The notes under the pieces were generated by a model. That model was not told the DNA's origin and searched no databases. It worked only from the letters and a program-made list of their open reading frames with translations. The translations under genes were made by a program, and so were the position numbers. DNA of 64,000 nt, taken from Clostridia bacterium (GTDB lineage Bacteria; Bacillota; Clostridia; Christensenellales; CAG-138). Numbering within the stretch: the stretch's first letter is position 1; each line of letters opens with the position of its first letter. Location: positions 1 through 64,000 of the forward strand of contig JAEDIC010000001.1 of assembly GCA_016292635.1 (NCBI GenBank), given 5' to 3'. Of this stretch, positions 25,114 to 32,931 are shown in pieces.

Positions 25114-25773
25114 CTACAGGGTAAGGTTTATGGGAGCCGGCTGGCCGAAGTCATCATCCGCAAGAAGTCCGTCCCTCTTGCAGGCCAGAGTCAGGGCATC
25201 CATCTCCACGGTAAGGTCCAGTATGTCGTCGTCAAATAGGTTGGCATACTGCTTATCCATGGCAGTCTTGATATCCCTTAGGCAGGATACGGCGTTGGCG
25301 GGCATATCCTTCATGGGCACGCCGCTCTTTTCCACCCGAACGAACTTGGTGAGTATATTTCCCATGGTGGGCAGGTAATAGTTGAAAAACTGGCGCACAG
25401 CCGGGATATTTTCCGGCTGCTCCTTAAGGGTGGTGAGTATAAGGTCAACGGAGGAGCATATCTCATTGCTTACGGCCCGCACCTCTTCATCCCCAATGCT
25501 CATTGCCATGCTGCGCAGCTTAACGAGATGGGAACGTCCCTTGGAAAGTATGGCGTCCCGTTCCCGCCTGGCAACGTTTGCCGGGTCGTTGGATTTATTT
25601 ATGGCCCGAATTATGAAGAAAGCGATAACCACCGCTATCAACGCTACACCTATTGCCGCCACGGTCAGTACAACCTTCAGCACGCCCGGGAAAAAGCTTC
25701 TGCCAATAAAGAACGCCGCGGCGCACAGCAGCAGGCCGCCTATCCATGTGAATCGCGAACGGTTGTTCATCAT
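25114..25773 (-). CDS. XpaC-like membrane protein
   Basis: A 219-residue protein of the XpaC family (named for bromo-chloro-indolyl-phosphate hydrolysis in Bacillus). Two N-terminal membrane segments (about 9-28 and 32-56) are followed by a helical cytoplasmic domain with FFNYYLPTMGNILTKFVRVE (about 129-148), typical of the family. It lies 39 bases downstream of a TelA homologue. The xpaC-telA pair is conserved in Firmicutes and tied to envelope stress and tellurite or antimicrobial tolerance, but its biochemical role is unsettled. Confidence 0.85.
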   Translation of the reverse strand: MMNNRSRFTWIGGLLLCAAAFFIGRSFFPGVLKVVLTVAAIGVALIAVVIAFFIIRAINKSNDPANVARRERDAILSKGRSHLVKLRSMAMSIGDEEVRAVSNEICSSVDLILTTLKEQPENIPAVRQFFNYYLPTMGNILTKFVRVEKSGVPMKDMPANAVSCLRDIKTAMDKQYANLFDDDILDLTVEMDALTLACKRDGLLADDDFGQPAPINLTL

Positions 25774-25812
25774 AATGCTCCTTCCTTAAAACCAAGTATG
25801 CGACGGGCAATA

Positions 25813-26958
25813 TTAACCCCGGATATCCAGCAGCTTTGCCTTCAGCTCGTTCTCTATGCGGCCTATCTCCACTTCGGCAGTCCTGCGCTTCGCCCGGCCT
25901 TCCTCCTGAATGCGAAGAACTTCATCAAGGGTGGATATAAGCTGCTCGTTGGTGTATTTTACGGTCTCGATATCCACTATGCTCTTTTCGCTCTCGGCGG
26001 CTATCTCGATTGTGCCCTGCTTCAGCGCCTCGGCGTTTTCCTTGAGCAGCTCGTTTGTAAGCTCGTTTACCGCCTGCTGGGCCTCCATGGCCTGCTTGGA
26101 GTTTGCCATGCCGAGGGCAAGCACCATCTGGTTTTTCCAGAGGGGTATGGTGTTATTTATGGTAGACTGTATCTTTTCCGCCATCAGGGTGTTGCTGTTC
26201 TGGATGAGGCGTATCTGGGGCGCCATCTGTATGCTTACGGTGCGGGTAAGCTCAAGGTCGTGGAGCTTCTTTTCGAATCGTTCGCACATTGCGGCAAAGT
26301 CGTTTGCGGCCTGCGCGTCATGGGCCTCACCGGATGCCTTTGCCGCCGCCTCCATCTCGGGCAGGGTGGTGGAGCGTTCCTTCTCAAGCTTTTTCTTGCC
26401 CGCCATTATGTACATGGTAAGCTCCTTGAAGTAGCCAAGGTTCACCTCGTACATCTTATCCAGCATTACGATATCCTTGAGGAGCTGATTCTGATGTCCC
26501 TCAAGCATTTCGGTGATCTTGTCAACATTCACCTCCGCCTTATCAAAGCGGGCCTTAAGACGGGTCACTTCATTGCCCGCCTTTTTGATGAAGCTGAACA
26601 GTCCCCTCTTTTCCTCATCCACAGAGAAGCCCTTAAGCTCCGTCATAAGATTGGCTATCATATCTCCCGCCGCCCCAAGGTCCTTTGTGCGGACCCCTTC
26701 AAGGGCGCTGTCGGAAAATCCGGCGATCTTTTTCTGGCAGGCAGAGCCATACTGCAGCACTATGCCGGAATCCTTAAGGTCTATCTTCTCGGAAAAATCA
26801 TCCACCGCCTTAAGCTCCGCCTCGGTAAGTCCTGCCTGATCAGCATATACATCCACAGCCGCCTCCACAGGGGGCAGCAGGTCTATTCCGGATTCGGTTT
26901 CCACGGTCATGGTGGTATCCCCCAGTTCAAGCTGAATCATTTCGGTGTTTTCCGACAT
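25813..26958 (-). CDS. telA: TelA / toxic anion resistance protein
   Basis: A 381-residue, almost wholly helical cytoplasmic TelA (YaaN) protein. Recognisable stretches are MLEGHQNQLLKDIVMLDKMY (about 144-163), IRLIQNSNTLMAEKIQSTIN (about 247-266) and NTIPLWKNQMVLALGM. The start at 26958 follows ACGAGGAGGACTTTTTACC; longer in-frame readings include the promoter and are not used. It forms an operon with the XpaC-like gene. TelA-family proteins are linked to tolerance of tellurite, bacteriocins and cell-wall antibiotics by mechanisms not fully known. Confidence 0.92.
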   Translation of the reverse strand: MSENTEMIQLELGDTTMTVETESGIDLLPPVEAAVDVYADQAGLTEAELKAVDDFSEKIDLKDSGIVLQYGSACQKKIAGFSDSALEGVRTKDLGAAGDMIANLMTELKGFSVDEEKRGLFSFIKKAGNEVTRLKARFDKAEVNVDKITEMLEGHQNQLLKDIVMLDKMYEVNLGYFKELTMYIMAGKKKLEKERSTTLPEMEAAAKASGEAHDAQAANDFAAMCERFEKKLHDLELTRTVSIQMAPQIRLIQNSNTLMAEKIQSTINNTIPLWKNQMVLALGMANSKQAMEAQQAVNELTNELLKENAEALKQGTIEIAAESEKSIVDIETVKYTNEQLISTLDEVLRIQEEGRAKRRTAEVEIGRIENELKAKLLDIRG

Positions 26959-27024
26959 GGTAAAAAGTCCTCCTCGTATTATTTCTTTTATGAACGGGCG
27001 CCGCCCGCATCTTTCTAATATGTT

Positions 27025-27053
27025 ATTGTAACAGAATATGCACCCGGCGTAAA
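27025..27053 (-). promoter_or_regulatory. Sigma-A promoter of telA-xpaC
   Basis: On the minus strand TTTACG (27048-27053), 17 bases, TACAAT (27025-27030), about 60 bases before telA. Confidence 0.6.
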
Positions 27054-27105
27054 TAAACAATGCGGCCTGCCCCTCATAGCGGACGGCCTCTGCGCCGACG
27101 CGCCG

Positions 27106-27150
27106 CCCGATGGCAGGCGGATGAAGATAAGGATAGTGTGGGAGTAAGCC
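27106..27150. repeat. Intergenic repeat copy upstream of telA
   Basis: GGCAGGCGGATGAAG and AGTGTGGGAGTAAGCC correspond to GTCAGGCGGAGGTAC and GTGCGTGGGGCAGTAAGC of the copy at 22981-23040. A third copy is at 7780-7830. Confidence 0.5.
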
Positions 27151-27206
27151 TTTTATTCCATTGCTGACAGCCCTAACTCCAGTGTATCCTGTGGGGCAAA
27201 TCCGCA

Positions 27207-27229
27207 AAACCCTTGCTTCGCAAGGGTTT
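27207..27229. terminator. Terminator-like hairpin after nudC
   Basis: AACCCTTGC-TTC-GCAAGGGTT, a perfect 9-base stem, directly after the minus-strand nudC stop. The T-run is short in both directions. Confidence 0.6.
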
Positions 27230-27234
27230 CTTTG

Positions 27235-28092
27235 CTATCTGGGCTCTTTCCCCTCTGCGAAAATCCGCATCATTTCCCTCGTCAGGCTTATGCCGTCATC
27301 CTCTGCGGGAAGCGCCTCCCTGTGGTACCAGCCCGCCATGGAAAGCTCGTTTTCATCAAGGCGTATAGCGTCCTCCCCATCAAGGTCGCAGAAATATCCC
27401 AGGGAAAGATTGCCCGCAACGCCCCAGGGCTGACTCTTATAGTAGCGGATGTTCTTCACCCTGAGGCCCACTTCCTCCATTACCTCACGGGCCACAGCCT
27501 CCTCGGCGGTTTCGCCTATCTCGATAAAGCCGGCAAGGAGAGCATAGCGCTTGTAGTTTCTGTTGGCATATTGGCTAATAAGCAGCCTGTCCCCGTCCGT
27601 AAGGCCGATTATGACGGCAGGGGCTATCTTTGGAAAAATCATATTGCCGCAGGCGGGGCAGCGCATCATGCGCTCCTTATCGTCGTGAACCGTTGGCGCG
27701 GCGCAGCAGCCGCAAAAACGGTTTGCCCTGTACCAGCAGTATATATGCCACGCCGTCATGCAGGCGAAGCATACGTCCTTTGAGCGAAGGTCGCGAAGGG
27801 TGGCGGCGGCCTCATAGGCGAAACCGTCCCGCGCCTCTCCCGCCTCCCCCATCCAAAGAAAATAATCCCTATTCTGCATGGTTAAGGCGAACCTTGTGGG
27901 CTCCTCGAACCATTTGCTCCAGTACGCGCCCCATGCTGAAACTTCCTTCCAGGTGGGAAGGATGAGTATGCCGTCCTCATCCCGCCGGAGCAGTATATCC
28001 CTGTCCCTTACGCATACCACCAGGTCCTCGTCCTTTGGCGAGGCATTGCGGTATTGGTTATCCAGGCTGCCGTAAGATATATCCTGAAGCAT
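27235..28092 (-). CDS. nudC: NAD(+)/NADH diphosphatase, NudC-like Nudix hydrolase
   Basis: A 285-residue Nudix hydrolase with the NudC domain order. An N-terminal domain (about 1-125) precedes a zinc ribbon (CGCC and CPAC, about 131-150), then the Nudix domain with GFIEIGETAEEAVAREV followed by EEVGL (about 186-208). Shortly after comes SQPWGVAGNLSLGYF, a variant of the SQPWPFPxS signature that marks NADH/NAD-cap hydrolases; the Pro-Phe-Pro is replaced, so specificity is less certain. The start at 28092 has GGGGAG eight bases upstream. It follows an AlbA_2 gene by 45 bases and is probably co-transcribed with it. Confidence 0.85.
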   Translation of the reverse strand: MLQDISYGSLDNQYRNASPKDEDLVVCVRDRDILLRRDEDGILILPTWKEVSAWGAYWSKWFEEPTRFALTMQNRDYFLWMGEAGEARDGFAYEAAATLRDLRSKDVCFACMTAWHIYCWYRANRFCGCCAAPTVHDDKERMMRCPACGNMIFPKIAPAVIIGLTDGDRLLISQYANRNYKRYALLAGFIEIGETAEEAVAREVMEEVGLRVKNIRYYKSQPWGVAGNLSLGYFCDLDGEDAIRLDENELSMAGWYHREALPAEDDGISLTREMMRIFAEGKEPR

Positions 28093-28137
28093 ATTAAAGC
28101 TCCCCATAAAAAATATTTGCTTTGGCGCATATGCGGT

Positions 28138-28614
28138 TTACCCGTCCTGCCCTTCCGCCGCCTTTTGGGCCTCAGCCAGCATATAGCGCACCTCCTCGGG
28201 AGCGCACCTGTAATCCCCCTCCCCATTGCGGCGGTATGAGCCGGTGATGGGGTCCTCCCCTATGTATACCGGTCTGTCTTTCTTTTTTGCCCGGGGCACG
28301 GTTATCATTATTATGCGGCATCCGTCCACAGTGCAGATATCTACGTTTTCTTCCTTTAATATATTTACGCTGGTACGCCTGGGATCGTTGACTATGGCCC
28401 AGAATTCCCCAATAAGGCCTTCCGGGTCCGGCAGGTCTACGGGGTGCAGGGATTTATCCTCACGCTCCTCCACGCCAAGAAGTATCACGCCGCCCAGCGC
28501 GTTTGCAAAGGCGGAGTAGGTTTCCCACAGACTTTCCGGCAGGCCGCCCAGCGCCTTCTTGGCCTCAAGGCGGTTGTTTTCCCGGTATTCATTCAGCCTG
28601 GAAAGGTCTATCAT
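28138..28614 (-). CDS. AlbA_2 (Schlafen-like) domain protein
   Basis: A 158-residue protein made of one AlbA_2 domain, formerly called the divergent AAA-4 or Schlafen-like fold. The signature is NNRLEAKKALGGLP (about 10-23) followed by SAFANALGGVILLGVEE (about 31-47) and the later VYIGEDPITGSYRRNGEGD. In larger proteins the domain is joined to a helix-turn-helix; here it is alone. These proteins are suspected nucleic-acid regulators or nucleases; no activity is assigned. AAAGGAGGCAGGT precedes the start at 28614. It heads a two-gene unit with nudC. Confidence 0.82.
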   Translation of the reverse strand: MIDLSRLNEYRENNRLEAKKALGGLPESLWETYSAFANALGGVILLGVEEREDKSLHPVDLPDPEGLIGEFWAIVNDPRRTSVNILKEENVDICTVDGCRIIMITVPRAKKKDRPVYIGEDPITGSYRRNGEGDYRCAPEEVRYMLAEAQKAAEGQDG

Positions 28615-28645
28615 ACCTGCCTCCTTTTGTAATCCTATCAATTAA

Positions 28646-28674
28646 ACTGTAACACAGAGGGAATGGTACGTCAA
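28646..28674 (-). promoter_or_regulatory. Sigma-A promoter of AlbA_2-nudC
   Basis: On the minus strand TTGACG (28669-28674), 17 bases, TACAGT (28646-28651), about 30 bases before the start. Confidence 0.75.
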
Positions 28675-28728
28675 ACGGCGGCTGCGCTGTTTTCTTTCTT
28701 ATTCATATAAGCTTACGGCCCATTATAC

Positions 28729-28758
28729 TTGCCCCTCATAAGGTATATTTGGTAAAAT
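28729..28758 (+). promoter_or_regulatory. Promoter of moeA
   Basis: TTGCCC (28729-28734), 18 bases, TAAAAT (28753-28758), about 40 bases before the moeA ATG. Confidence 0.55.
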
Positions 28759-28798
28759 TAAAATACGTATACATCATTTTCTGCTTTGGAGATAACAT

Positions 28799-30022
28799 AT
28801 GCTCAATGTATTGACGCCGGATGAGACCCTGAAGCTTATACAGCGGGAGTTTTCACATATCGCCCCCATACGGGAGACCGTGGAGCTTTCACGGGCCGTG
28901 GGCCGTGTGCTTTATGAGGACGTGGAAGCCACGGAATACGTGCCGGGATTTGACCGCTCCACCGTGGACGGCTACGCGGTAAGGGCGGCGGATACCTTCG
29001 GCTGCAGCGACGCGGTTCCCGCCATACTGGAAATCGCCGGCAAGGTGCTCATGGGGGAAGCTGCGGATATTACCATCCGGGAGGGCCAATGCTGCGCCGT
29101 GCCCACCGGCGGCGCTCTTCCCATGGGCGCGGACAGCGTGGTAATGATAGAATACGCCGAGGACTACGGAGACGGCACGGTAGGCATAGGCAAGGCCGCA
29201 GCCCCGGGACAAAATGTGATATTCAAAGGGGATGACGTTTTCCCCGGCAAAACGGTGCTGAAAAAGGGCCGCCGCCTGTCCTCTCAGGATATAGGCGCCC
29301 TTGCCGCCATAGGCAAAGCCCGGGTATCCGTGGCGAAAAAGCCTCGCATAGCCATAATCTCCACCGGTGACGAGCTGGTGTCTCCCGCCGAGATCCCCGG
29401 CGCAGGGCAGGTTCGGGATGTAAACGGGGCGATGCTCTACGCAATGCTCACATCCTTTGGCGCTGAACCTGTGGAGCTTGGCATAATAAAGGACGATGAG
29501 GATGAACTTAGGCGGGCGGTTTCCCGGGCTGCGGAAAGCTGCGACGGCGTGCTGCTTTCCGGGGGCAGCAGCGTTGGGGAAAGAGACGCCGCAGCAAAGG
29601 TGATAGGCGGCCTTGGCGAGCTGCTGCTCCATGGCATAGCCATGAAGCCCGGCAAGCCCACCATAATGGGCCGGGTTTTCGGCAAGCCGGTAATAGGCCT
29701 TCCGGGACATCCCGTGGCGGTGTATTTTGTATCCCGCGTGGTGGTGCTGCCGCTGCTGGGCTTCTTTACGGGGCTTGATATGCCCCGCTATACCGTAGCG
29801 GCGGAGCTTGGCGAAAGCGTAAGCGCAAACCACGGCAGGGCGCAGTATCACTGCGTGCGGCTTGCAAAGGAACAGGATAAGCTTATCGCCCATCCCATAC
29901 GCAGCAAATCCGGCCTTATCACCACTCTTGCAGGAGCGGACGGATATTTCTCTATACCCAGAGATTGTGAAGGGCTGCAAAAGGGTGCGATAATACAAGT
30001 AACTCTATGGGGAGAGGAATAA
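28799..30022 (+). CDS. moeA: Molybdopterin molybdenumtransferase MoeA
   Basis: A 407-residue MoeA, which inserts molybdate (or tungstate) into adenylylated molybdopterin. Domain order is typical: FDRSTVDGYAVRAAD (about 50-64), the inserted domain II, RIAIISTGDELVSPAEIPGA (about 182-201), SGGSSVGERDAA (about 258-269), MKPGKPTIMG (about 282-291) and GLPGHPVAVYFV (about 300-311). GGAGATAAC precedes the ATG. It is followed after 4 bases by a second, fused moeA. It opens the Mo/W island. Confidence 0.96.
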   Translation: MLNVLTPDETLKLIQREFSHIAPIRETVELSRAVGRVLYEDVEATEYVPGFDRSTVDGYAVRAADTFGCSDAVPAILEIAGKVLMGEAADITIREGQCCAVPTGGALPMGADSVVMIEYAEDYGDGTVGIGKAAAPGQNVIFKGDDVFPGKTVLKKGRRLSSQDIGALAAIGKARVSVAKKPRIAIISTGDELVSPAEIPGAGQVRDVNGAMLYAMLTSFGAEPVELGIIKDDEDELRRAVSRAAESCDGVLLSGGSSVGERDAAAKVIGGLGELLLHGIAMKPGKPTIMGRVFGKPVIGLPGHPVAVYFVSRVVVLPLLGFFTGLDMPRYTVAAELGESVSANHGRAQYHCVRLAKEQDKLIAHPIRSKSGLITTLAGADGYFSIPRDCEGLQKGAIIQVTLWGEE

Positions 30023-30026
30023 ACTT

Positions 30027-31934
30027 ATGGCCTTTGAATACCTTACAAACCTGCCCCTTGACCGGGCAAGGCGGGACTATATTGAGCTGCTGATAAATAA
30101 CGGCATGGGCCCCAGGGCGGAAACGGTACCCGTATCACAGGCGGCGGGCCGGATGACCGCCGAAGCGGTATACGCTTCCATCTGCTCGCCCCATTACGCC
30201 GCAAGCGCCATGGACGGCATAGCTTTGCTTGCAAAGGACAGCTTCGGCGCTACGGAATCCACCCCCGTAACATTGCGGCCCGGTAAGTTTACCGTGGTGG
30301 ACACAGGCGACCCTCTGCCCGATGGGTGCGACGCCGTTATAATGATAGAAGACATAGTGGAAAACTCCGATGGCAGCGTGACCATACACTCCGCCGCCGC
30401 CCCATGGCAGCATATCCGCCAGATAGGCGAGGATATATGCGCCGGGGAAATGATAATCGGCAGCTTTATGGAGCTTACTCCCGCCGCGATAGGCGCCATG
30501 ATAGCGGGGGGCGTCGGGGAGGTAAAAGTGATAAAGCGGCCCCGTGTTGGCATAATCCCCACGGGAGACGAGATAATCCCCCCCTGCGCAAACCCGGAAC
30601 CGGGGCAGATACTGGAATTCAACTCCGCCATATTCTCCTCCATGCTGAAAAGCTGGGGCGCGGAGCCGGTGACCTATCCCATAGTGCCGGATAAGTATGA
30701 TATGATACTCCATGCCCTTGAGATGGCCCTGTCCCAATGCGACATGGTGCTGCTGAACGCAGGCTCCTCCGCAGGGCGGGATGACTGCTCCGCGAAGGCC
30801 ATCGCCGAGGCGGGGCAGGTGCTGTATCACGGCATTGCCATTAAGCCGGGCAAGCCTGCCATACTGGGCTGCAAAGACGATAAGCCCATTCTGGGCGTAC
30901 CGGGGTATCCCGTATCCGGCATAATAGTAATAGAGGAGCTGCTCAAGCCCATTATAGAGCACTGCACGGGCAAAGCCGCTGCCAGGGAAGACCGCGCCGA
31001 AGCCGTCCTTACCCGGCCTGTGGTATCCGGCCTTAAATATCAGGAATTCGTAAGAGTTCGCCTTGGCTTCGTTGGGGATAAGCTTATCGCCTCCCCCCTT
31101 AACCGCGGCAGCGGCGTTGTGTCCTCCTTTATGAAGGCGGACGGCATACTGGAAATTCCCCAGGGGCAGGAGGGCTATGAGGCGGGGCAAAGGGTCAGCG
31201 TTCGCCTGCTTACGGAAAAAAGCCGCCCTTCCAATACCCTTGTTGTGATAGGCAGCCACGACCCCCTTCTGGACGAACTGGCGGATATGATGCACCGGGA
31301 TGACAGAAAAATATACATGAGCTCCTCCCATGTAGGCTCAATGGGCGGCATAATGGCCCTTAAGCGGGGGGAGGCCCACGCCGCGGGCTGCCATCTGCTG
31401 GACCCGGAAACCGGCATATACAACCTTTCCTTTATTAAAAGGTACTTCCCCAACGGGGGGATAAGGCTTATCCGCTGCGTGGGCAGACAGCAGGGCCTTA
31501 TGGTGCAAAAGGGCAATCCCCTGGGCCTTAACGGGTTTGAGGACGTTGCAAATGACGGCGTTCGCTATGTTAACCGGCAGAAGGGCTCAGGCACTCGCAT
31601 ACTTGCAGACTACCTCTGCTCAAAAGCGAATATTGACAAGGCCTCCATATACGGCTATGACCGGGAGGAACTTACCCACACCTCCGTTGCCATACAGATA
31701 GCCGCGGGCTCCGCCGACGCGGGCATGGGCATATACTCCGCCGCCCGGCTGTACGATCTGGATTTCCTTCCGGTATGTATTGAGGAATACGACCTGCTCA
31801 TTCCGGATTTCGCCTATGATACTCCCATGGTAAGGCGCATGCTGGATACCCTGAAAAGCCCTGAATTTCATGCCCGGCTCTCCGCAATGGGCGGCTATAC
31901 GCTTGAGGGAATCGGAGAGGAGATATCCCTCTGA
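30027..31934 (+). CDS. MoeA fused to a periplasmic-binding-protein-like domain
   Basis: A 635-residue protein. Residues 1-395 form a second complete MoeA (SAMDGIALLAKDSFGATEST, VGIIPTGDEIIP, NAGSSAGRDDC, IKPGKPAILG, GVPGYPVSGII). Residues about 404-635 form a PBP-like/LysR-substrate-binding-like domain with LVVIGSHDPLLDELADMM, LKRGEAHAAGCHLLDPETG, GLMVQKGNPLGLNGFEDV and RQKGSGTRILADYL. The second domain resembles tungstate/molybdate-binding folds, so it may sense or present the oxyanion, or steer metal choice; it has no signal peptide and is cytoplasmic. moeA-PBP fusions are known in anaerobes. It is co-transcribed with the upstream moeA. Confidence 0.92.
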   Translation: MAFEYLTNLPLDRARRDYIELLINNGMGPRAETVPVSQAAGRMTAEAVYASICSPHYAASAMDGIALLAKDSFGATESTPVTLRPGKFTVVDTGDPLPDGCDAVIMIEDIVENSDGSVTIHSAAAPWQHIRQIGEDICAGEMIIGSFMELTPAAIGAMIAGGVGEVKVIKRPRVGIIPTGDEIIPPCANPEPGQILEFNSAIFSSMLKSWGAEPVTYPIVPDKYDMILHALEMALSQCDMVLLNAGSSAGRDDCSAKAIAEAGQVLYHGIAIKPGKPAILGCKDDKPILGVPGYPVSGIIVIEELLKPIIEHCTGKAAAREDRAEAVLTRPVVSGLKYQEFVRVRLGFVGDKLIASPLNRGSGVVSSFMKADGILEIPQGQEGYEAGQRVSVRLLTEKSRPSNTLVVIGSHDPLLDELADMMHRDDRKIYMSSSHVGSMGGIMALKRGEAHAAGCHLLDPETGIYNLSFIKRYFPNGGIRLIRCVGRQQGLMVQKGNPLGLNGFEDVANDGVRYVNRQKGSGTRILADYLCSKANIDKASIYGYDREELTHTSVAIQIAAGSADAGMGIYSAARLYDLDFLPVCIEEYDLLIPDFAYDTPMVRRMLDTLKSPEFHARLSAMGGYTLEGIGEEISL

Positions 31935-31956
31935 CGGGGCAGCTTTTTTAAAAATG

Positions 31957-32208
31957 TGGCGGTAATTCCCCGCCCCTCCGGGCTTTTGAAAAGTAGCGTC
32001 GCGCCACTTTTTCAAGGGTTACACGGCTCCCTTGTGCCTGCGGCACGGCCGGGAAGCCACGCAAGGAAACCCTTGCCGCGCAATGCTTCAATCGGATTTG
32101 CCTCTCATGTCGCCAAATCCGATTGAATCCTCCGGGGGCTGCGGTCCCCGAATCCCTCAGGTGTTTTTTTGAAAGGCAGCGGGGGCGATAATTCCCCGCC
32201 CCTCCTTT
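31957..32208. repeat. Highly structured intergenic element (hairpin cluster)
   Basis: Five or more stem-loops in 250 bases: TTGAAAAGT...ACTTTTTCAA (about 31986-32014), AAGGGTT...AACCCTT enclosing GTGCC-TGC-GGCAC (32013-32078), CAATCGGATTTG...CAAATCCGATTG (a perfect 12-base stem, 32089-32126) and GGGGGCTGCGGTCCCC (32134-32149). TAATTCCCCGCCCCTCC occurs at both ends (about 31963-31979 and 32190-32206) as direct repeats. It has no coding potential. Confidence 0.6.
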
Positions 32209-32258
32209 CTTACTTGCCTGTATTCTCCTTAATATATTCCAATTTTGTCACAATTCCC

Positions 32259-32287
32259 TTTACTTTGTCTTTCTTTTTACTTATAAT
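32259..32287 (+). promoter_or_regulatory. Promoter of the NuoEF-like genes
   Basis: TTTACT (32259-32264), 17 bases, TATAAT (32282-32287). An AT-rich leader of about 150 bases follows, containing ATTATCAAC (32318-32326) and its inverted copy GTTGATAAT (32378-32386). Confidence 0.65.
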
Positions 32288-32317
32288 GGATATATATATA
32301 CTTTGTTAATCTAATAA

Positions 32318-32386
32318 TTATCAACTGATCGAACACATATTTTATATATATATCGTGCTCTCATATTGAACTTGTATTGTTGATAA
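32318..32386 (+). promoter_or_regulatory. Inverted ATTATCAAC/GTTGATAAT pair in the NuoEF leader
   Basis: Two perfect 9-base inverted copies 51 bases apart, downstream of the promoter. A related perfect palindrome TTTGATAATATCAAA lies between fdhA and the moa operon (41125-41139). This is a candidate shared operator. Confidence 0.4.
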
Positions 32387-32442
32387 TGCACCCGCAATAT
32401 CATAGATGTCCCAAAAACTTTTATAGGAGAAAGGAACTGCTT

Positions 32443-32931
32443 ATGGCTCAAATCAGCGAAAACGGAAGAGCGGAAATATGCGCTATCTGTGAAAAGTACG
32501 CAAATGAAACCACCCCACTGATGATGATCCTCAGCGACATCCAGAAGAAATTCGGCTATATTCCTCTGGAGGCTCAGGAAATAGTATCCGAGAAGACCGG
32601 TATATCCGTAGCCGAGATATATGGCGTGGTCACGTTTTATTCATTCTTCTCCCTCAAACCAAAGGGCAAATACATTATCGGCTGCTGTCTGGGCACCGCC
32701 TGCTACGTTAAGGGCGCCCAGCAGATAATCGACAAATTCTCCGAAATACTTGGCATCGCCCCCGGCGAGACCACCGCAGACGGTCTCTTTACCATAGACG
32801 CGCTGCGCTGTATTGGCGCCTGCGGCATTGCCCCCGCCGTTACCATAAACGGCAAGGTATACCCCAAGATGACGGTGGATAAGGTTGCCGAAGTGGTTAA
32901 GGAATATCGCAGCATGGGAGGTGCGGAATAA
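32443..32931 (+). CDS. NuoE-like [2Fe-2S] subunit of NADH-linked formate dehydrogenase
   Basis: A 162-residue thioredoxin-like [2Fe-2S] subunit (NuoE/HndA/HylC type). The four cluster Cys lie in GCCLGTACYVKG (about 88-99) and LRCIGACGIAP (about 128-138). The helical N-terminus contains MMILSDIQKKFGYIPLEAQE. It passes electrons from the partner flavoprotein. The start at 32443 follows AGGAGAAAGGAACTGCTT. Its stop overlaps the next start (TAATG). With the next gene and the NuoG-like N-terminus of FdhA it forms a plausible cytoplasmic NADH-formate dehydrogenase, possibly electron-bifurcating with ferredoxin. Confidence 0.93.
   Translation: MAQISENGRAEICAICEKYANETTPLMMILSDIQKKFGYIPLEAQEIVSEKTGISVAEIYGVVTFYSFFSLKPKGKYIIGCCLGTACYVKGAQQIIDKFSEILGIAPGETTADGLFTIDALRCIGACGIAPAVTINGKVYPKMTVDKVAEVVKEYRSMGGAE

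Noticed and set aside
25528..27018. A 496-codon plus-strand open frame over xpaC and telA
   Set aside because: Crosses two real genes, their spacer and a promoter; antisense artefact.
32290..32330. Rex operator upstream of the NuoEF-like genes
   Set aside because: TTGTTAA and TTATCAA half-sites are 8 bases apart, unlike the compact Rex palindrome; recorded only as part of the inverted repeat observation.
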